From Syntrophaceae bacterium UBA2210 (GTDB taxonomy: Bacteria; Desulfobacterota; Syntrophia; Syntrophales; UBA2210): a stretch of DNA of 64,000 bases. Location of the stretch: positions 331,064 through 395,063 of the forward strand of contig DCUQ01000009.1 in NCBI GenBank assembly GCA_002327865.1, in the 5' to 3' direction. Every line of letters begins with the position of its first letter. Positions within the stretch are counted from its first letter, which is position 1. This document shows positions 48,362-57,847 of this stretch, piece after piece. The notes under the pieces were generated by a model. The model did no database searches, was not told the DNA's origin, and saw only the letters and a program-made list of their open reading frames with translations. The position numbers and the translations under genes are program-made.

Positions 48362-50149
48362 ATGATACCTTATTTACGCATGGAAGAATTTGGCAGACCC
48401 CTGAAAGACTATCAAATAAAAAGAATGGAAGAAAGTGCAACCCTGGCAGAAGGTGTTATGAAAGCGGTTGACGAAGAAGTTTCCAGAATAAAAGAGGTTG
48501 GCATCCCAGCCGAGAAGATTCATGAGCGCGGCCAGATGACCGTATGGGAGAGGATTGAATATATCGTTGATCCCGGGACTTTCTGCCCTCTCCACACCAT
48601 TTTTGATCCTGAGCATGAGGAATCGGGAAGTACAGGAGTTGTTGACGGTCTTGCCAGGATCGGCGGCAGGTGGTGTATGTTAATCGGCTTCAACAACAAA
48701 TGGATAGCCGGTGCGTGGATAGCAGGACAGGCCGAAAACAATCTCCGGGTTACCGATATAGCGAAAATACTGAATATACCTCTCGTCTGGCTGGTGAATT
48801 GTTCCGGGGTAAAACTGACCGAGCAGGAAAAAGTCTACGCCAACCGCCGCGGACAGGGAACATGTTTTTCCCGCCACGCGGAACTGGAGAAACTGGGCAT
48901 TCCCGTTTTAGCAGGTATTTACGGAACCAATCCTGCGGGAGGAGGGTACCAGGGAATAAGCCCAACCATACTGCTGGCCCACAAGAACTGCAATATAGCT
49001 GTGGGAGGGGGCGGGATAGTGGGAGGAATGACTCCAAAAGGTTTTTTCGATGAAGATAGCGTGGAGGAATTGATCACGGCCACACGCCATTTCAAGGAAG
49101 TTCCTCCGGGAAGCGTGAAGATACATTACGATGAAACGGGTTTTTTCCGGGCTGTTTTCGAGGAAGAAACTCAGGTTCTCGACGCGTTGAAAGAGTATAT
49201 GTCGGGGCTTCCCGCATATAATCCCGCTTTCTTCCGTCTCGCGGTACCGGCGGAACCAAGATATTCACCGTCGGAACTGCCATATATCATAAGCATGAAC
49301 CCGAAAGCGGTCTATGATTTCGACAATGCCCTCGCCCGGCTGGTCGACGACAGCAGGCATCTCGAATTCAGACCCGGATACGGCCCGGAGGTTTATACGG
49401 GACTTGTCATGATAGACGGATTTCTGGTGGGTGTCATAGGCAACCGCCAGGGTCTGCTTCCCGATTATCCCGAATACACGAATGAATATATCGGTGTGGG
49501 CGGTAAGCTTTATCGCCAGGGCCTGATCAAGATGAATGAGTTTGTAACACAATGCGGGCGTGACAGGATCCCTATTATCTGGTTTCAGGACACATCCGGC
49601 ATCGATGTAGGTGATACCGCGGAGAAGGCGGAGCTCCTCGGCCTGGGACAGTCGCTGATCTACTCGATTGAACAGACTAACCTGCCGATGATGCTGGTTG
49701 TTTTACGCAAAGGGGCCGCAGCTGCTCATTATGTGATGGGGGGTCCCACATCGAACAACAATAACGCATTCACACTCGGTACCCCCGCCACGGAGATTTA
49801 TGTAATGCATGGCGAGACGGCGGCCGCGGCGACTTATTCCAGACGGCTCGTCAAGGAAAAGGATGCCGGACATTCTCTAAAAACGGTGATTGAAAAGATG
49901 AATGAAATGGTCAGACATTATGATGATACATCCCGTCCGGTGTATTGCGCGAAAGCGGGACTTGTGGACGAGATAGTGCGTTTCGAAGATATCCGCAGAT
50001 ACATGGTGGCATTTACCGATAGTGTCTATCAGAATCCGAGGTCGATATGTCCAAGGCACCATATGATGCTCCCCCGACTTATAAGATCTCAGATCGTGAA
50101 GGGACCCGACCGGCCGAAAAAGAAAAATGAGCACATTGAAACGGGGTAA
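48362..50149 (+). CDS. gcdA: glutaconyl-CoA decarboxylase alpha subunit, carboxyltransferase
   Basis: Carboxyltransferase subunit that moves CO2 from glutaconyl-CoA to biotin, 595 residues. The family hallmarks are FNNKWIAGAWIAGQAENNLR, TNPAGGGYQGISPTILLAH and KGAAAAHYVMGGPTSNNN. The length matches GcdA of glutamate-fermenting anaerobes. In such hosts it works with a biotin carrier and a Na+-pumping membrane subunit; these are not in the window. Its presence suggests glutarate, glutamate or aromatic-ring metabolism through crotonyl-CoA. AGGAGGGAG precedes the ATG. It is followed by a DUF1844 gene. Confidence 0.93.
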   Translation: MIPYLRMEEFGRPLKDYQIKRMEESATLAEGVMKAVDEEVSRIKEVGIPAEKIHERGQMTVWERIEYIVDPGTFCPLHTIFDPEHEESGSTGVVDGLARIGGRWCMLIGFNNKWIAGAWIAGQAENNLRVTDIAKILNIPLVWLVNCSGVKLTEQEKVYANRRGQGTCFSRHAELEKLGIPVLAGIYGTNPAGGGYQGISPTILLAHKNCNIAVGGGGIVGGMTPKGFFDEDSVEELITATRHFKEVPPGSVKIHYDETGFFRAVFEEETQVLDALKEYMSGLPAYNPAFFRLAVPAEPRYSPSELPYIISMNPKAVYDFDNALARLVDDSRHLEFRPGYGPEVYTGLVMIDGFLVGVIGNRQGLLPDYPEYTNEYIGVGGKLYRQGLIKMNEFVTQCGRDRIPIIWFQDTSGIDVGDTAEKAELLGLGQSLIYSIEQTNLPMMLVVLRKGAAAAHYVMGGPTSNNNNAFTLGTPATEIYVMHGETAAAATYSRRLVKEKDAGHSLKTVIEKMNEMVRHYDDTSRPVYCAKAGLVDEIVRFEDIRRYMVAFTDSVYQNPRSICPRHHMMLPRLIRSQIVKGPDRPKKKNEHIETG

Positions 50150-50230
50150 TATACTGTTCTTGAACAATTAATGAAAATTGTGTTAACTGCACATCATAGA
50201 AAAAGTGACGCTGGCATTTTGGAGGTTGAC

Positions 50231-50674
50231 ATGACGGAAAATAACGGTGAGAAGGGATTTGTTATAAAGGACAAAAGAATGTTCGATGAAGAAGGGAAAA
50301 CTCGCGCGGATGCGGTGCGGGAAGATGAAACAAAGGGATCCGGACAGCAACAGCAGGCTGAAAAGGAGAATAAAACGACAGGCAAGGAAGATGCGACGGA
50401 AAGAAATGAAGAAAAATATCAACTTCCCGAAATAAATTTTCATAACTTTTTGCTTTCTTTGTATACTTCGGTTCTTTTTAGCCTTGGAGAAATAGCCGAT
50501 CCCGTGTCGGATAAAAAGGAGAAGAACCTCCAGGCGGCGAAGCAGACGATAGATATCCTGGGAATGTTAAAGGAAAAGACGGCGAGAAACCTCGATAGCA
50601 ACGAGAAGAATCTGCTGGACGGCATACTGTCTGAGTCCAGAATGAAATACGTGAAAGAATCGGAAAAACAATGA
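50231..50674 (+). CDS. DUF1844 domain protein
   Basis: A 147-residue protein of unknown function. The N-terminal half is charged and low-complexity (rich in Glu, Lys and Gln, about 20-75), and the C-terminal half is the DUF1844 core, with INFHNFLLSLYTSVLFSLG and a helical DILGMLKEKTARNLD segment. The ATG at 50231 has TTGGAGG with a 6-nt gap, better than a start at 50171. The stop overlaps the ispE start (ATGA), so they are likely coupled. In related bacteria this gene often sits next to ispE. Confidence 0.9.
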   Translation: MTENNGEKGFVIKDKRMFDEEGKTRADAVREDETKGSGQQQQAEKENKTTGKEDATERNEEKYQLPEINFHNFLLSLYTSVLFSLGEIADPVSDKKEKNLQAAKQTIDILGMLKEKTARNLDSNEKNLLDGILSESRMKYVKESEKQ

Positions 50675-51507
50675 TTGTCAGGCAGTCTCCCGCAAAGGTA
50701 AATCTTTTTCTCAAGGTTTTGAGGAAACGCAATGACGGTTACCACGATATTCTTAGTATCATGCAACGGATAAGCCTTTATGATGAGATGAAGTTCGATC
50801 TCAAAGGCACGGGAATCAGGATAATATGTCCCGGGGGAGCGGTTCCGGAGGATAAAAACAACATAGCCTACAAGGCGGCCGAAGCTATTCTCTCCGGTGC
50901 TTCCTGCCATTCGGGGGTTGAAATTACGATAGACAAGAAAATTCCCGTCGCGGCGGGACTCGGAGGAGGAAGTTCGAACGCTGCGACTACTCTCTTGACC
51001 CTCAATGAGATTACAGGAGCGAAGTACAGTAAGAGCGAACTTATGAAAATCGGGGCAAAACTGGGAGCGGATGTCCCCTTTTTCATCTTTGGAAAGACAG
51101 CTCTTGCTTCCGGGATCGGTGATCGCCTCGAACCGGTGAAAGATATTCCCAAATTATGGTTTATACTGGTTAATCCCGGGTTTGAGATATATACAAGAGA
51201 TATCTATGAAAATTTAAAATTGGGATTGACAAAAGAGCCAATAAAATATAGGATGCCCCGGTTTGCAACGATGTCTCACGTCGCAGAGGGACTTTACAAT
51301 GATTTGGAGGGAGTATCTTTCCGGTTTTACCCCGTATTATCGGATATCAAGAAGCTCTTGACTGCAAACGGTGCCCTTGGTTCTTTAATGTCGGGAAGTG
51401 GCCCCACCGTGTTTGGCCTTTTCAAGAACGAGGTGGAAGCAAGGAAAGCCGAGCAGAACTTGAAAGAAGCTCAAATCGGATCGGTATTCAGAGCGTATTC
51501 AATATGA
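50671..51507 (+). CDS. ispE: 4-diphosphocytidyl-2-C-methyl-D-erythritol kinase
   Basis: GHMP kinase of the MEP isoprenoid pathway, phosphorylating CDP-ME, 278 residues. The N-terminal SPAKVNLFLKVLRKRNDGYH is the family start, the ATP-binding PVAAGLGGGSSNAATTL is the GHMP motif, and the C-terminal GSLMSGSGPTVFGLF completes the active site. Its stop codon is directly followed by tRNA-Gln, with no intervening bases. It begins the run ispE-tRNA-prs-rplY-pth. Confidence 0.96.
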   Translation: MIVRQSPAKVNLFLKVLRKRNDGYHDILSIMQRISLYDEMKFDLKGTGIRIICPGGAVPEDKNNIAYKAAEAILSGASCHSGVEITIDKKIPVAAGLGGGSSNAATTLLTLNEITGAKYSKSELMKIGAKLGADVPFFIFGKTALASGIGDRLEPVKDIPKLWFILVNPGFEIYTRDIYENLKLGLTKEPIKYRMPRFATMSHVAEGLYNDLEGVSFRFYPVLSDIKKLLTANGALGSLMSGSGPTVFGLFKNEVEARKAEQNLKEAQIGSVFRAYSI

Positions 51508-51582
51508 TGGGGCGTCGTCAAGCGGTAAGACACAGGATTTTGGTTCCTGCATCCGGAGGTTCGAATCCTCCCGCCCCAACCA
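51508..51582 (+). tRNA. tRNA-Gln (anticodon TTG)
   Basis: The 75-nt gene starts with acceptor TGGGGCG (51508-51514) and pairs with CGCCCCA (51572-51578), then A and the encoded CCA. The anticodon arm is CAGGA-TTTTGGT-TCCTG, giving anticodon TTG, which reads CAA. The T arm has GGAGG-TTCGAAT-CCTCC. It begins one base after the ispE stop and ends 23 nt before prs, so it is probably cut from a longer transcript. Confidence 0.96.
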
Positions 51583-51605
51583 GATTGCAAGAAAGAAGCG
51601 CGTAG

Positions 51606-52550
51606 ATGTTAGAAAGAATGAGAATATTTTCGGGAAATTCCAGCCGGGTTCTTGCGGGTAATATCTGCAAAAAACTAGGGATCTCCTTGGGTAAGGCAAA
51701 TGTTTCAACATTCAGCGATGGTGAGACAAGGGTGGAGATCGACGAGAATGTAAGGGGGATGGATGTATTTGTAGTCCAGTCCACCGCTACACCGGTAAAT
51801 AACAATCTGATGGAGCTTCTCATAATGATAGACGCTTTGAAAAGGGCGTCTGCGGACAGAATAACCGCTGTTGTACCATATTATGGTTATGCCAGGCAGG
51901 ATCGGAAAGTGCTCCCAAGGGCGCCCATCACTGCAAAACTGGTAGCGGACCTGCTTACTTCAGCAGGTGCAAACCGTGTTATATCGGTGGATCTCCATGC
52001 CGGACAGATCCAGGGTTTTTTCAATATTCCCGTTGATAATCTCTATGCAACCCCGATTCTTCTTGAGTATATAAAACGAACTTATAACAGTACTAATTTA
52101 GTGATAGTTTCCCCGGATACCGGTGGCGTTGTAAGAGCGAGAGCTTTTGCCAAAAGATTGGGTGCCACGCTGGCGATTGTCGACAAGCGGAGAGATGCCC
52201 CTAATGAATCAGAGGTAATGAATGTTATCGGTACCGTGAAGGATAAAGAAGCGATCATTCTTGATGATTTGATCGATACTGCAGGTACGGTGGTACAGGC
52301 TGCCGAAGCCATAAAAAACGAAGGAGCTATAGAGGTTTCCGTTTGCTGTACTCATCCCGTGCTCTCGGGGCCGGCGATAGACAGAATACAATCTTCTATT
52401 GTAAAAGAGGTTATTGTTACGGATACGATCTCCCTGCATGAAAAAGCGCAGTCTTGTGAAAAAATAAAAGTCCTTTCGATAGCGGGGGTTTTGAGCGAAG
52501 CTATAAAAAGGATATATTACAATGAGTCTATAAGCTCACTGTTTATTTAG
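51606..52550 (+). CDS. prs: ribose-phosphate pyrophosphokinase
   Basis: Makes PRPP from ribose 5-phosphate and ATP, 314 residues, the normal length. Family signatures are the substrate loop PYYGYARQDRK, the DLHAGQIQGFFNIPVDNLYA block (with the metal-binding His) and the PRPP-binding DDLIDTAGTVVQAAEA. It supplies purine, pyrimidine and histidine pathways. It lies downstream of tRNA-Gln and is followed by rplY after 9 nt. Confidence 0.97.
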   Translation: MLERMRIFSGNSSRVLAGNICKKLGISLGKANVSTFSDGETRVEIDENVRGMDVFVVQSTATPVNNNLMELLIMIDALKRASADRITAVVPYYGYARQDRKVLPRAPITAKLVADLLTSAGANRVISVDLHAGQIQGFFNIPVDNLYATPILLEYIKRTYNSTNLVIVSPDTGGVVRARAFAKRLGATLAIVDKRRDAPNESEVMNVIGTVKDKEAIILDDLIDTAGTVVQAAEAIKNEGAIEVSVCCTHPVLSGPAIDRIQSSIVKEVIVTDTISLHEKAQSCEKIKVLSIAGVLSEAIKRIYYNESISSLFI

Positions 52551-52559
52551 GAGTTACGA

Positions 52560-53216
52560 ATGAAAACGATTGCATTACATGCTCAGGTACGTGGAGGCCT
52601 TGGAAAAGGCAGTTCAAGGAAATTGCGTTCGGGAGGTTTTGTGCCGGCCATATTTTATGGTTATGAGGCCGGGCCTATAACGATAAAGGTCAATACGGCC
52701 GAATTGGTCAAAGCATTGGTTAAGGAAAGAGGAGAAACGGTTTTTGTAAAACTTGTCATAGACTCCGGCAAGGGAGGCGGCAAGGTCGAGAAGCTGTCGG
52801 TAATCAAAGACATGCAGGTAGATACAGCCAGCAGGAAACCTGTGCATGTGGATTTTTATGCAATACGGGCAGACAGGATCCTTTCCGTCGATGTTCCGCT
52901 TATTTTATCAGGTGATCCGGTTGGTGTAGAAAGAGGCGGTGAACTGCAACAGTTGAAGCGGGTCTTAAAAGTGTCGGGGCTTCCCGCTGATCTTCCCGAA
53001 ACTCTTGAGATAGATGTCAGCGGTCTCGCTATAGGTGATTCCGTCAAGGTTAAAGATATTGTTGTTAAAGGAGAAGCTCAAATTCTTGATCTTGACGATG
53101 TGGCCGTTGCGTCTGTTGTGCCGACAAGGGCAAGTCTGATTATGACGGAAGAGCCGGGCGAAAAAGAAAAAGTTACTGCAGAAGCAGCGACTTCCGTATC
53201 GGAGGATGAGCAGTAA
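52560..53216 (+). CDS. rplY: 50S ribosomal protein L25, Ctc family
   Basis: Ribosomal protein binding 5S rRNA, 218 residues, the longer two-domain form. The N-terminal RNA-binding domain includes GKGSSRKLRSGGFVPAIFYG, and the C-terminal TL5-type beta domain begins near VPLILSGDPVGVERGG. An acidic tail ends the protein. AGGAG precedes the ATG. Its neighbours prs and pth form the typical prs-rplY-pth order of many bacteria. Confidence 0.96.
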   Translation: MKTIALHAQVRGGLGKGSSRKLRSGGFVPAIFYGYEAGPITIKVNTAELVKALVKERGETVFVKLVIDSGKGGGKVEKLSVIKDMQVDTASRKPVHVDFYAIRADRILSVDVPLILSGDPVGVERGGELQQLKRVLKVSGLPADLPETLEIDVSGLAIGDSVKVKDIVVKGEAQILDLDDVAVASVVPTRASLIMTEEPGEKEKVTAEAATSVSEDEQ

Positions 53217-53254
53217 CAGGCCGGGCTAATAATAGTTCTCCAACAGGGGGACAA

Positions 53255-53845
53255 GTGAAACTTGTAGTTGGACTCGGGAATCCCGGTGTCAGATACTCCT
53301 ACAGCAGGCATAATATAGGGTTTCTTGTCCTGGATACTCTGTCTCGAAGGGAAGGGATAGGAGTTAACCGCGCGAAGTTCGATTCCCTTATCGGCAGGGG
53401 ATTCATTTCAGGGACACCGGTTGTATTGGCGAAACCGCAAACCTTTATGAACCTCAGTGGTGTTACTGTAGGGAAATTGGTTGGTTATTTTGGTATCAAC
53501 ACCGAAGATGTAATAGTGATTCATGATGATCTGGATTTTCCGATCGGAGATGTCCGCATAAAGTTGGGTGGTGGCGCGGGCGGTCACAAAGGCGTACAGT
53601 CTGTTATTGATCGTCTCGGGGATTCGGAATTTGTCAGAATTCGTTTGGGTATCGGCAGGCCGGTAGCGGGGAAAACAGCGGAAAGTTATGTGCTTGAGCG
53701 ATTTCCAGAGCCTGCGATGCAGGTCGTGCCCGATGCTGTTGAAAGGGCATGTGATGCTGTAGGTGCAGTCATTTCTTCCGGTGTTCAAGCGGCGATGAAC
53801 AAATTGAATGTAAGAGTTATAAAAGAATTAAACGTGGAGGTATAA
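53255..53845 (+). CDS. pth: peptidyl-tRNA hydrolase
   Basis: Recycles peptidyl-tRNA that falls off the ribosome, 196 residues. The catalytic His19 is in YSRHNIGF, and the partner Asp is in VIHDDLDFP. The KPQTFMNLSG and GGGAGGHKG segments are conserved. It starts with GTG at 53255 after AGGGGG. It ends the translation-linked run, and 208 nt without a gene separate it from hppA. Confidence 0.96.
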   Translation: MKLVVGLGNPGVRYSYSRHNIGFLVLDTLSRREGIGVNRAKFDSLIGRGFISGTPVVLAKPQTFMNLSGVTVGKLVGYFGINTEDVIVIHDDLDFPIGDVRIKLGGGAGGHKGVQSVIDRLGDSEFVRIRLGIGRPVAGKTAESYVLERFPEPAMQVVPDAVERACDAVGAVISSGVQAAMNKLNVRVIKELNVEV

Positions 53846-54053
53846 ACGGGACCATAGTATTTAGGGTGGGTTTTGCCTGTTATTGACCTGTTTTCGCGTG
53901 TCGCGCTTGCAAAAAAGAGATGATTTACGGGCAGGCTATGAATACCGTTTATACAAAACCGTTACTGTCCCTTCCATGTGATTAGTTTTATGCAGGTTTA
54001 TTATGTAAGCAGTGTTGGGTCAGTAGTAATTTTAAAGAGGAGGTTTAGACACA

Positions 54054-56486
54054 ATGTTTAAGAAAATTTGGTATTTTTTATCAATCGTCTTCATGACGCT
54101 CTTTTTGTTTGCTCCGATGGCACAGGCGGGAGAAGCGGACATTAACCTGCCTGACCTGTCCCAGGTTACATTTAATGTCCTGGGAGGAACGGTCGGTGGT
54201 CTCTCGCTGATGTACTGGGGACTTGTAGTTTGTGTAATCGGGTTAGGCTTCGGGGTTGTCCAGTATATCCAGACAAAAAACCTGCCTGCCCACCAGGCGA
54301 TGCTTGAGGTCTCAGAGATAATCTGGCAAACCTGCAAAACGTATGTCTTGCAGCAGGGCAAGTTCCTTATCGGCCTGTGGATTCTTATCGGTATTTGTAT
54401 TGTGTACTATTTTGCCGGTCTGCAACATATGTCATTTGGAGGAGTTTTCATCATCCTGGTCTGCTCGATCTTTGGAATCCTCGGCTCTTACAGTGTCGCC
54501 TGGTTCGGTATCCGGATCAACACGGTGGCAAATTCCAGATCCGCATTTGCATCGCTTCGGGGAAATCCCCTGAATGTTGTAACTATCCCCTTGAGATCGG
54601 GAATGAGCGTGGGGTTGCTCCTTGTGAGTGTTGAGCTTTTCTTCATGATTTGCATTCTCTGCTTTATCCCGAAGGAACTGGCCGGTCCCTCTTTTGTGGG
54701 GTTTGCGATCGGTGAGTCTCTGGGCGCAACCGCATTGAGGATCTGCGGTGGTATCTTTACCAAGATTGCCGACCTGGGCTCCGACCTTATGAAGATATTC
54801 ATGAAACTTCCCGAAGATGACCCCAGGAACCCGGGCGTTATCGCGGACTGTACGGGCGACAACGCTGGTGACAGTGTCGGTCCTACCGCGGACGGTTTTG
54901 AAACGTACGGCGTAACCGGTGTCGCGTTGATCGCATTCCTGGCGCTTGCCATGGCATTTGCGCCGGCTCTCTGCGGACAGCTGATCATCTGGATATTCGC
55001 AATGCGCGTTCTCATGATATTGACCGCGCTGGCGTCGTATTTCCTGACCGGCCGACTGAACCATTCCCTGTATGGTAACAAATCGGATTTCGACTTTGAG
55101 GCGCCGTTGACACACCTGATATGGGTAACTTCCATAACTTCAATCATTGTTACGTTTGTCGCAAGTTATTTACTCCTTGCCTCTTTTACCGGGGAATTGT
55201 CTTCGCTGTGGTGGGCGCTGTCCATCATTATAAGTTGCGGGACCATTGCGGGTGCCCTCATTCCGGAGATGACGAAGGTGTTTACGAGCACCAATGCTCG
55301 TCACGTCAAGGAAATTGTAACCAGCAGCAAGCAGGGTGGTGCTTCACTGAATATCCTTTCGGGACTCGTCGCCGGTAACTTCTCCGCATTCTGGGAAGGC
55401 CTGGTTATCATCATTCTGATGTTTATCGCGTACATGGTCTCAAAAAATCCGGCAATTATGTCGCTAATGCCTCCCGAATATGCCTTTGCTGCTCCTGTTT
55501 TCGCATTCGGTCTGGTCGCATTCGGTTTTCTAGGAATGGGTCCGGTCACGATAGCCGTAGACAGTTTCGGCCCGGTGGCTGATAACGCGCAGTCGATCTA
55601 TGAGCTTTCAAGGATCGAAAAACAACCTGATATCGATGAAGATATCAAGAAAAACTTTGGATTTACTCCCGACTGGAAAAAGGCAAAGCACTACCTTGAG
55701 GCAACCGACGGTGCGGGAAATACCTTTAAGGCAACCGCAAAACCGGTCCTCATCGGGACCGCGGTAGTGGGTGCCACGACCATGATCTTCGGTATCATTA
55801 TACTGTTGGAGCATGTGTACGGGAACGTCATTGCCAGCCTGAGTCTGGTCCAGCCGCAGATAATTCTTGGCTTGATTATGGGTGGGGCCGTGATTTACTG
55901 GTTTACAGGCGCGTCGATCCAGGCCGTTGTAACAGGCTCTTACAGCGCGGTTGTTTTTATTAAAAACAATACGAACCTGCAGGACGAAGCCGCGTCAATC
56001 GAGAGCAGCAAAAAGGTTGTCAAGATCTGTACTATCGCTGCGCAAAAAGGGATGATCAATATTTTTATTGTCATTTTCTTTATGGCTCTCAGCCTTGCCT
56101 TTTTTAACGCCCATTTCTTCATCGGGTATCTTGTCGGTATCGCATTTTTCGGTTTGTTCCAGGCGATATTCATGGCCAACGCAGGTGGCGCATGGGATAA
56201 TGCCAAGAAAATAGTCGAAGTCGATATGAAAGAAGCAGGAACTCCCTTGCATGAAGCGGCGGTTGTCGGCGATACGGTTGGTGATCCCTTCAAAGACACA
56301 TCTTCGGTATCTCTGAACCCGGTTATCAAGTTTACGACTCTGTTCGGTCTGCTGGCCGTAGAGATAGCCGTGTCGATGCATAGCGCCGGCTTGAAGCTTG
56401 TTATTGCCGCTGTGTTCTTCCTGGTAGCGCTGGTTTTTGTCTATCGCTCATTCTATTCATCGCGTATCTCCGAAGAACAGATATAA
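54054..56486 (+). CDS. hppA: membrane-bound ion-pumping pyrophosphatase, divergent type
   Basis: Uses pyrophosphate to pump H+ (or Na+) across the membrane, 810 residues with about 16 hydrophobic segments. An N-terminal signal-like helix (1-25) precedes the core. The active-site block PEDDPRNPGVIADCTGDNAG is clear, but the usual DX7KXE motif reads DLGSDLMKIFM here, lacking the conserved Lys and Glu positions. Length exceeds the usual 650-750. These features fit a divergent subfamily, in which coupling ion and K+ dependence differ. AGAGGAGG precedes the ATG. The gene likely helps energy saving in an energy-limited anaerobe. Confidence 0.93.
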   Translation: MFKKIWYFLSIVFMTLFLFAPMAQAGEADINLPDLSQVTFNVLGGTVGGLSLMYWGLVVCVIGLGFGVVQYIQTKNLPAHQAMLEVSEIIWQTCKTYVLQQGKFLIGLWILIGICIVYYFAGLQHMSFGGVFIILVCSIFGILGSYSVAWFGIRINTVANSRSAFASLRGNPLNVVTIPLRSGMSVGLLLVSVELFFMICILCFIPKELAGPSFVGFAIGESLGATALRICGGIFTKIADLGSDLMKIFMKLPEDDPRNPGVIADCTGDNAGDSVGPTADGFETYGVTGVALIAFLALAMAFAPALCGQLIIWIFAMRVLMILTALASYFLTGRLNHSLYGNKSDFDFEAPLTHLIWVTSITSIIVTFVASYLLLASFTGELSSLWWALSIIISCGTIAGALIPEMTKVFTSTNARHVKEIVTSSKQGGASLNILSGLVAGNFSAFWEGLVIIILMFIAYMVSKNPAIMSLMPPEYAFAAPVFAFGLVAFGFLGMGPVTIAVDSFGPVADNAQSIYELSRIEKQPDIDEDIKKNFGFTPDWKKAKHYLEATDGAGNTFKATAKPVLIGTAVVGATTMIFGIIILLEHVYGNVIASLSLVQPQIILGLIMGGAVIYWFTGASIQAVVTGSYSAVVFIKNNTNLQDEAASIESSKKVVKICTIAAQKGMINIFIVIFFMALSLAFFNAHFFIGYLVGIAFFGLFQAIFMANAGGAWDNAKKIVEVDMKEAGTPLHEAAVVGDTVGDPFKDTSSVSLNPVIKFTTLFGLLAVEIAVSMHSAGLKLVIAAVFFLVALVFVYRSFYSSRISEEQI

Positions 56487-56508
56487 GATAAATCTGTTAT
56501 ATTTGTAA

Positions 56509-56545
56509 GCACAAAAAGCGCCCGTATTCCGGGCGCTTTTTGTGC
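56509..56545. terminator. strong rho-independent terminator after hppA
   Basis: GCACAAAAAGCGCCCG (56509-56524) pairs perfectly with CGGGCGCTTTTTGTGC (56530-56545), a 16-bp stem with a 5-nt loop. The stem holds an A-run and a T-run, and more T residues follow, so it works on the plus strand and perhaps on both. Confidence 0.93.
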
Positions 56546-56651
56546 TTTTATTGCTTTCTACCGAATGATCTGCTAAAAGAGGAAACCAAAATGGATAGCG
56601 AAGGGGATAAACAACATACGCATTCTCCTTCGTTCCGGAAGGAGCCAGTCT

Positions 56652-57746
56652 ATGGGTTTCAGGTGCGGGATCATTGGTCTCCCTAATGTCGGCAAATCCA
56701 CCATCTTTAATGCTCTGACAGCTGCCGGTGCCGAGGTGGCTAATTATCCCTTCTGTACTATTAGTCCTAATATCGGCGTTGTTCCTGTTCCTGATCCGCG
56801 GCTTGAAAATATCGCGAGAATAATACATCCCCCCAAGTTTACCTATACTACCATAGAATTTCTTGACATTGCCGGGCTGGTGAAAGGTGCGAGCAGAGGA
56901 GAAGGTTTGGGAAACAGGTTTCTCGGAAATATACGGGATGTCGATGCGATTGTGCATATCGTGCGTTGTTTCGACAATCCCAATGTCTCTCATGTCCATG
57001 GTACCGTGGCCCCCGCGAATGACATCGAGGTCGTCGAGATGGAACTGCTTCTGGCTGATCTTGAGACTGTCGAAAAAAGAATAGATAAGATAGAAAAATC
57101 AGCGCGTGCAGGAGATAAATCCCTCCGTGGTGAACAGGATCTATATCATATGATACGGGAATATCTGGGCAAGAATATTCCCGTTCGAAACATCGAACTG
57201 AGTCATGAGGCAAAAGCCATTCTGAAAGAACTTAATCTCATTACGGCCAAGAAGGTTCTCTATGTGGCTAATGTCAGCGAATCCGAGCTTAAAGAGAATG
57301 GGGAATATACAAAAACCGTCGAGGAAATAGCGAAATCGAAAGCATCGGAAGCGATCGTCATTTGCGGTGACATAGAGTCGGAAATGATGGATCTTCCAGA
57401 GGATGACAGAAGGGAATTTCTTGAAGACCTCGGATTAACCGAGTCGGGGCTCCAGAAACTGATAAAGGCCGGTTACCGTATGCTGGATCTGATCACTTTC
57501 TATACGGCGGCTGGTACGGAACTTCGTGCCTGGACGATCCCTGCGGGCACGCAGGCTTTGCAAGCAGCCGGAAAGATACACTCTGATATGCAACGGGGTT
57601 TTATACGGGCTGAAGTTCTCAATTATGAAGATTTTGTCAAAGCCGGCAGCATACCTGCCGCAAAAGAAAAGGGTCTTATCAGGATAGAGGGCAAAGATCA
57701 TGTTATCCTTGATGGAGATATAGTATATTTCAGGTTTAATGTTTGA
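56652..57746 (+). CDS. ychF: redox-regulated P-loop ATPase YchF
   Basis: Obg-family nucleotidase that prefers ATP, linked to ribosomes and oxidative stress, 364 residues. The P-loop is [15 protein letters not shown], switch II is [16 protein letters not shown], and the ATP-specific NVSESE replaces the usual NKXD. A coiled-coil insertion (about 130-190) and the C-terminal TGS domain (about 280-360) are present. GAAGGAG precedes the ATG. It commonly follows pth; here hppA and a terminator are inserted. Confidence 0.96.
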   Translation: MGFRCGIIGLPNVGKSTIFNALTAAGAEVANYPFCTISPNIGVVPVPDPRLENIARIIHPPKFTYTTIEFLDIAGLVKGASRGEGLGNRFLGNIRDVDAIVHIVRCFDNPNVSHVHGTVAPANDIEVVEMELLLADLETVEKRIDKIEKSARAGDKSLRGEQDLYHMIREYLGKNIPVRNIELSHEAKAILKELNLITAKKVLYVANVSESELKENGEYTKTVEEIAKSKASEAIVICGDIESEMMDLPEDDRREFLEDLGLTESGLQKLIKAGYRMLDLITFYTAAGTELRAWTIPAGTQALQAAGKIHSDMQRGFIRAEVLNYEDFVKAGSIPAAKEKGLIRIEGKDHVILDGDIVYFRFNV

Positions 57747-57768
57747 TGGTGGGAGAAAATGGCATTAT

Positions 57769-57802
57769 GGATGACTGGAGGTTTTAGCATCTCCAGTCAT
57801 CC
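57769..57802. terminator. hairpin after ychF
   Basis: GGATGACTGGAG (57769-57780) pairs perfectly with CTCCAGTCATCC (57791-57802) around a 10-nt loop, 23 nt after the ychF stop. There is no U-run, so it may stabilise the 3' end or need a factor to terminate. Confidence 0.6.
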
Positions 57803-57847
57803 GATATATAAACAGAGAGAAAGCAAATCTCTCAGATTCACAGGGGG

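Noticed and set aside
56591..56686. 31-codon frame with a ribosome binding site overlapping the ychF start, a possible leader peptide
   Set aside because: No attenuator hairpin or regulatory codon run; probably chance.
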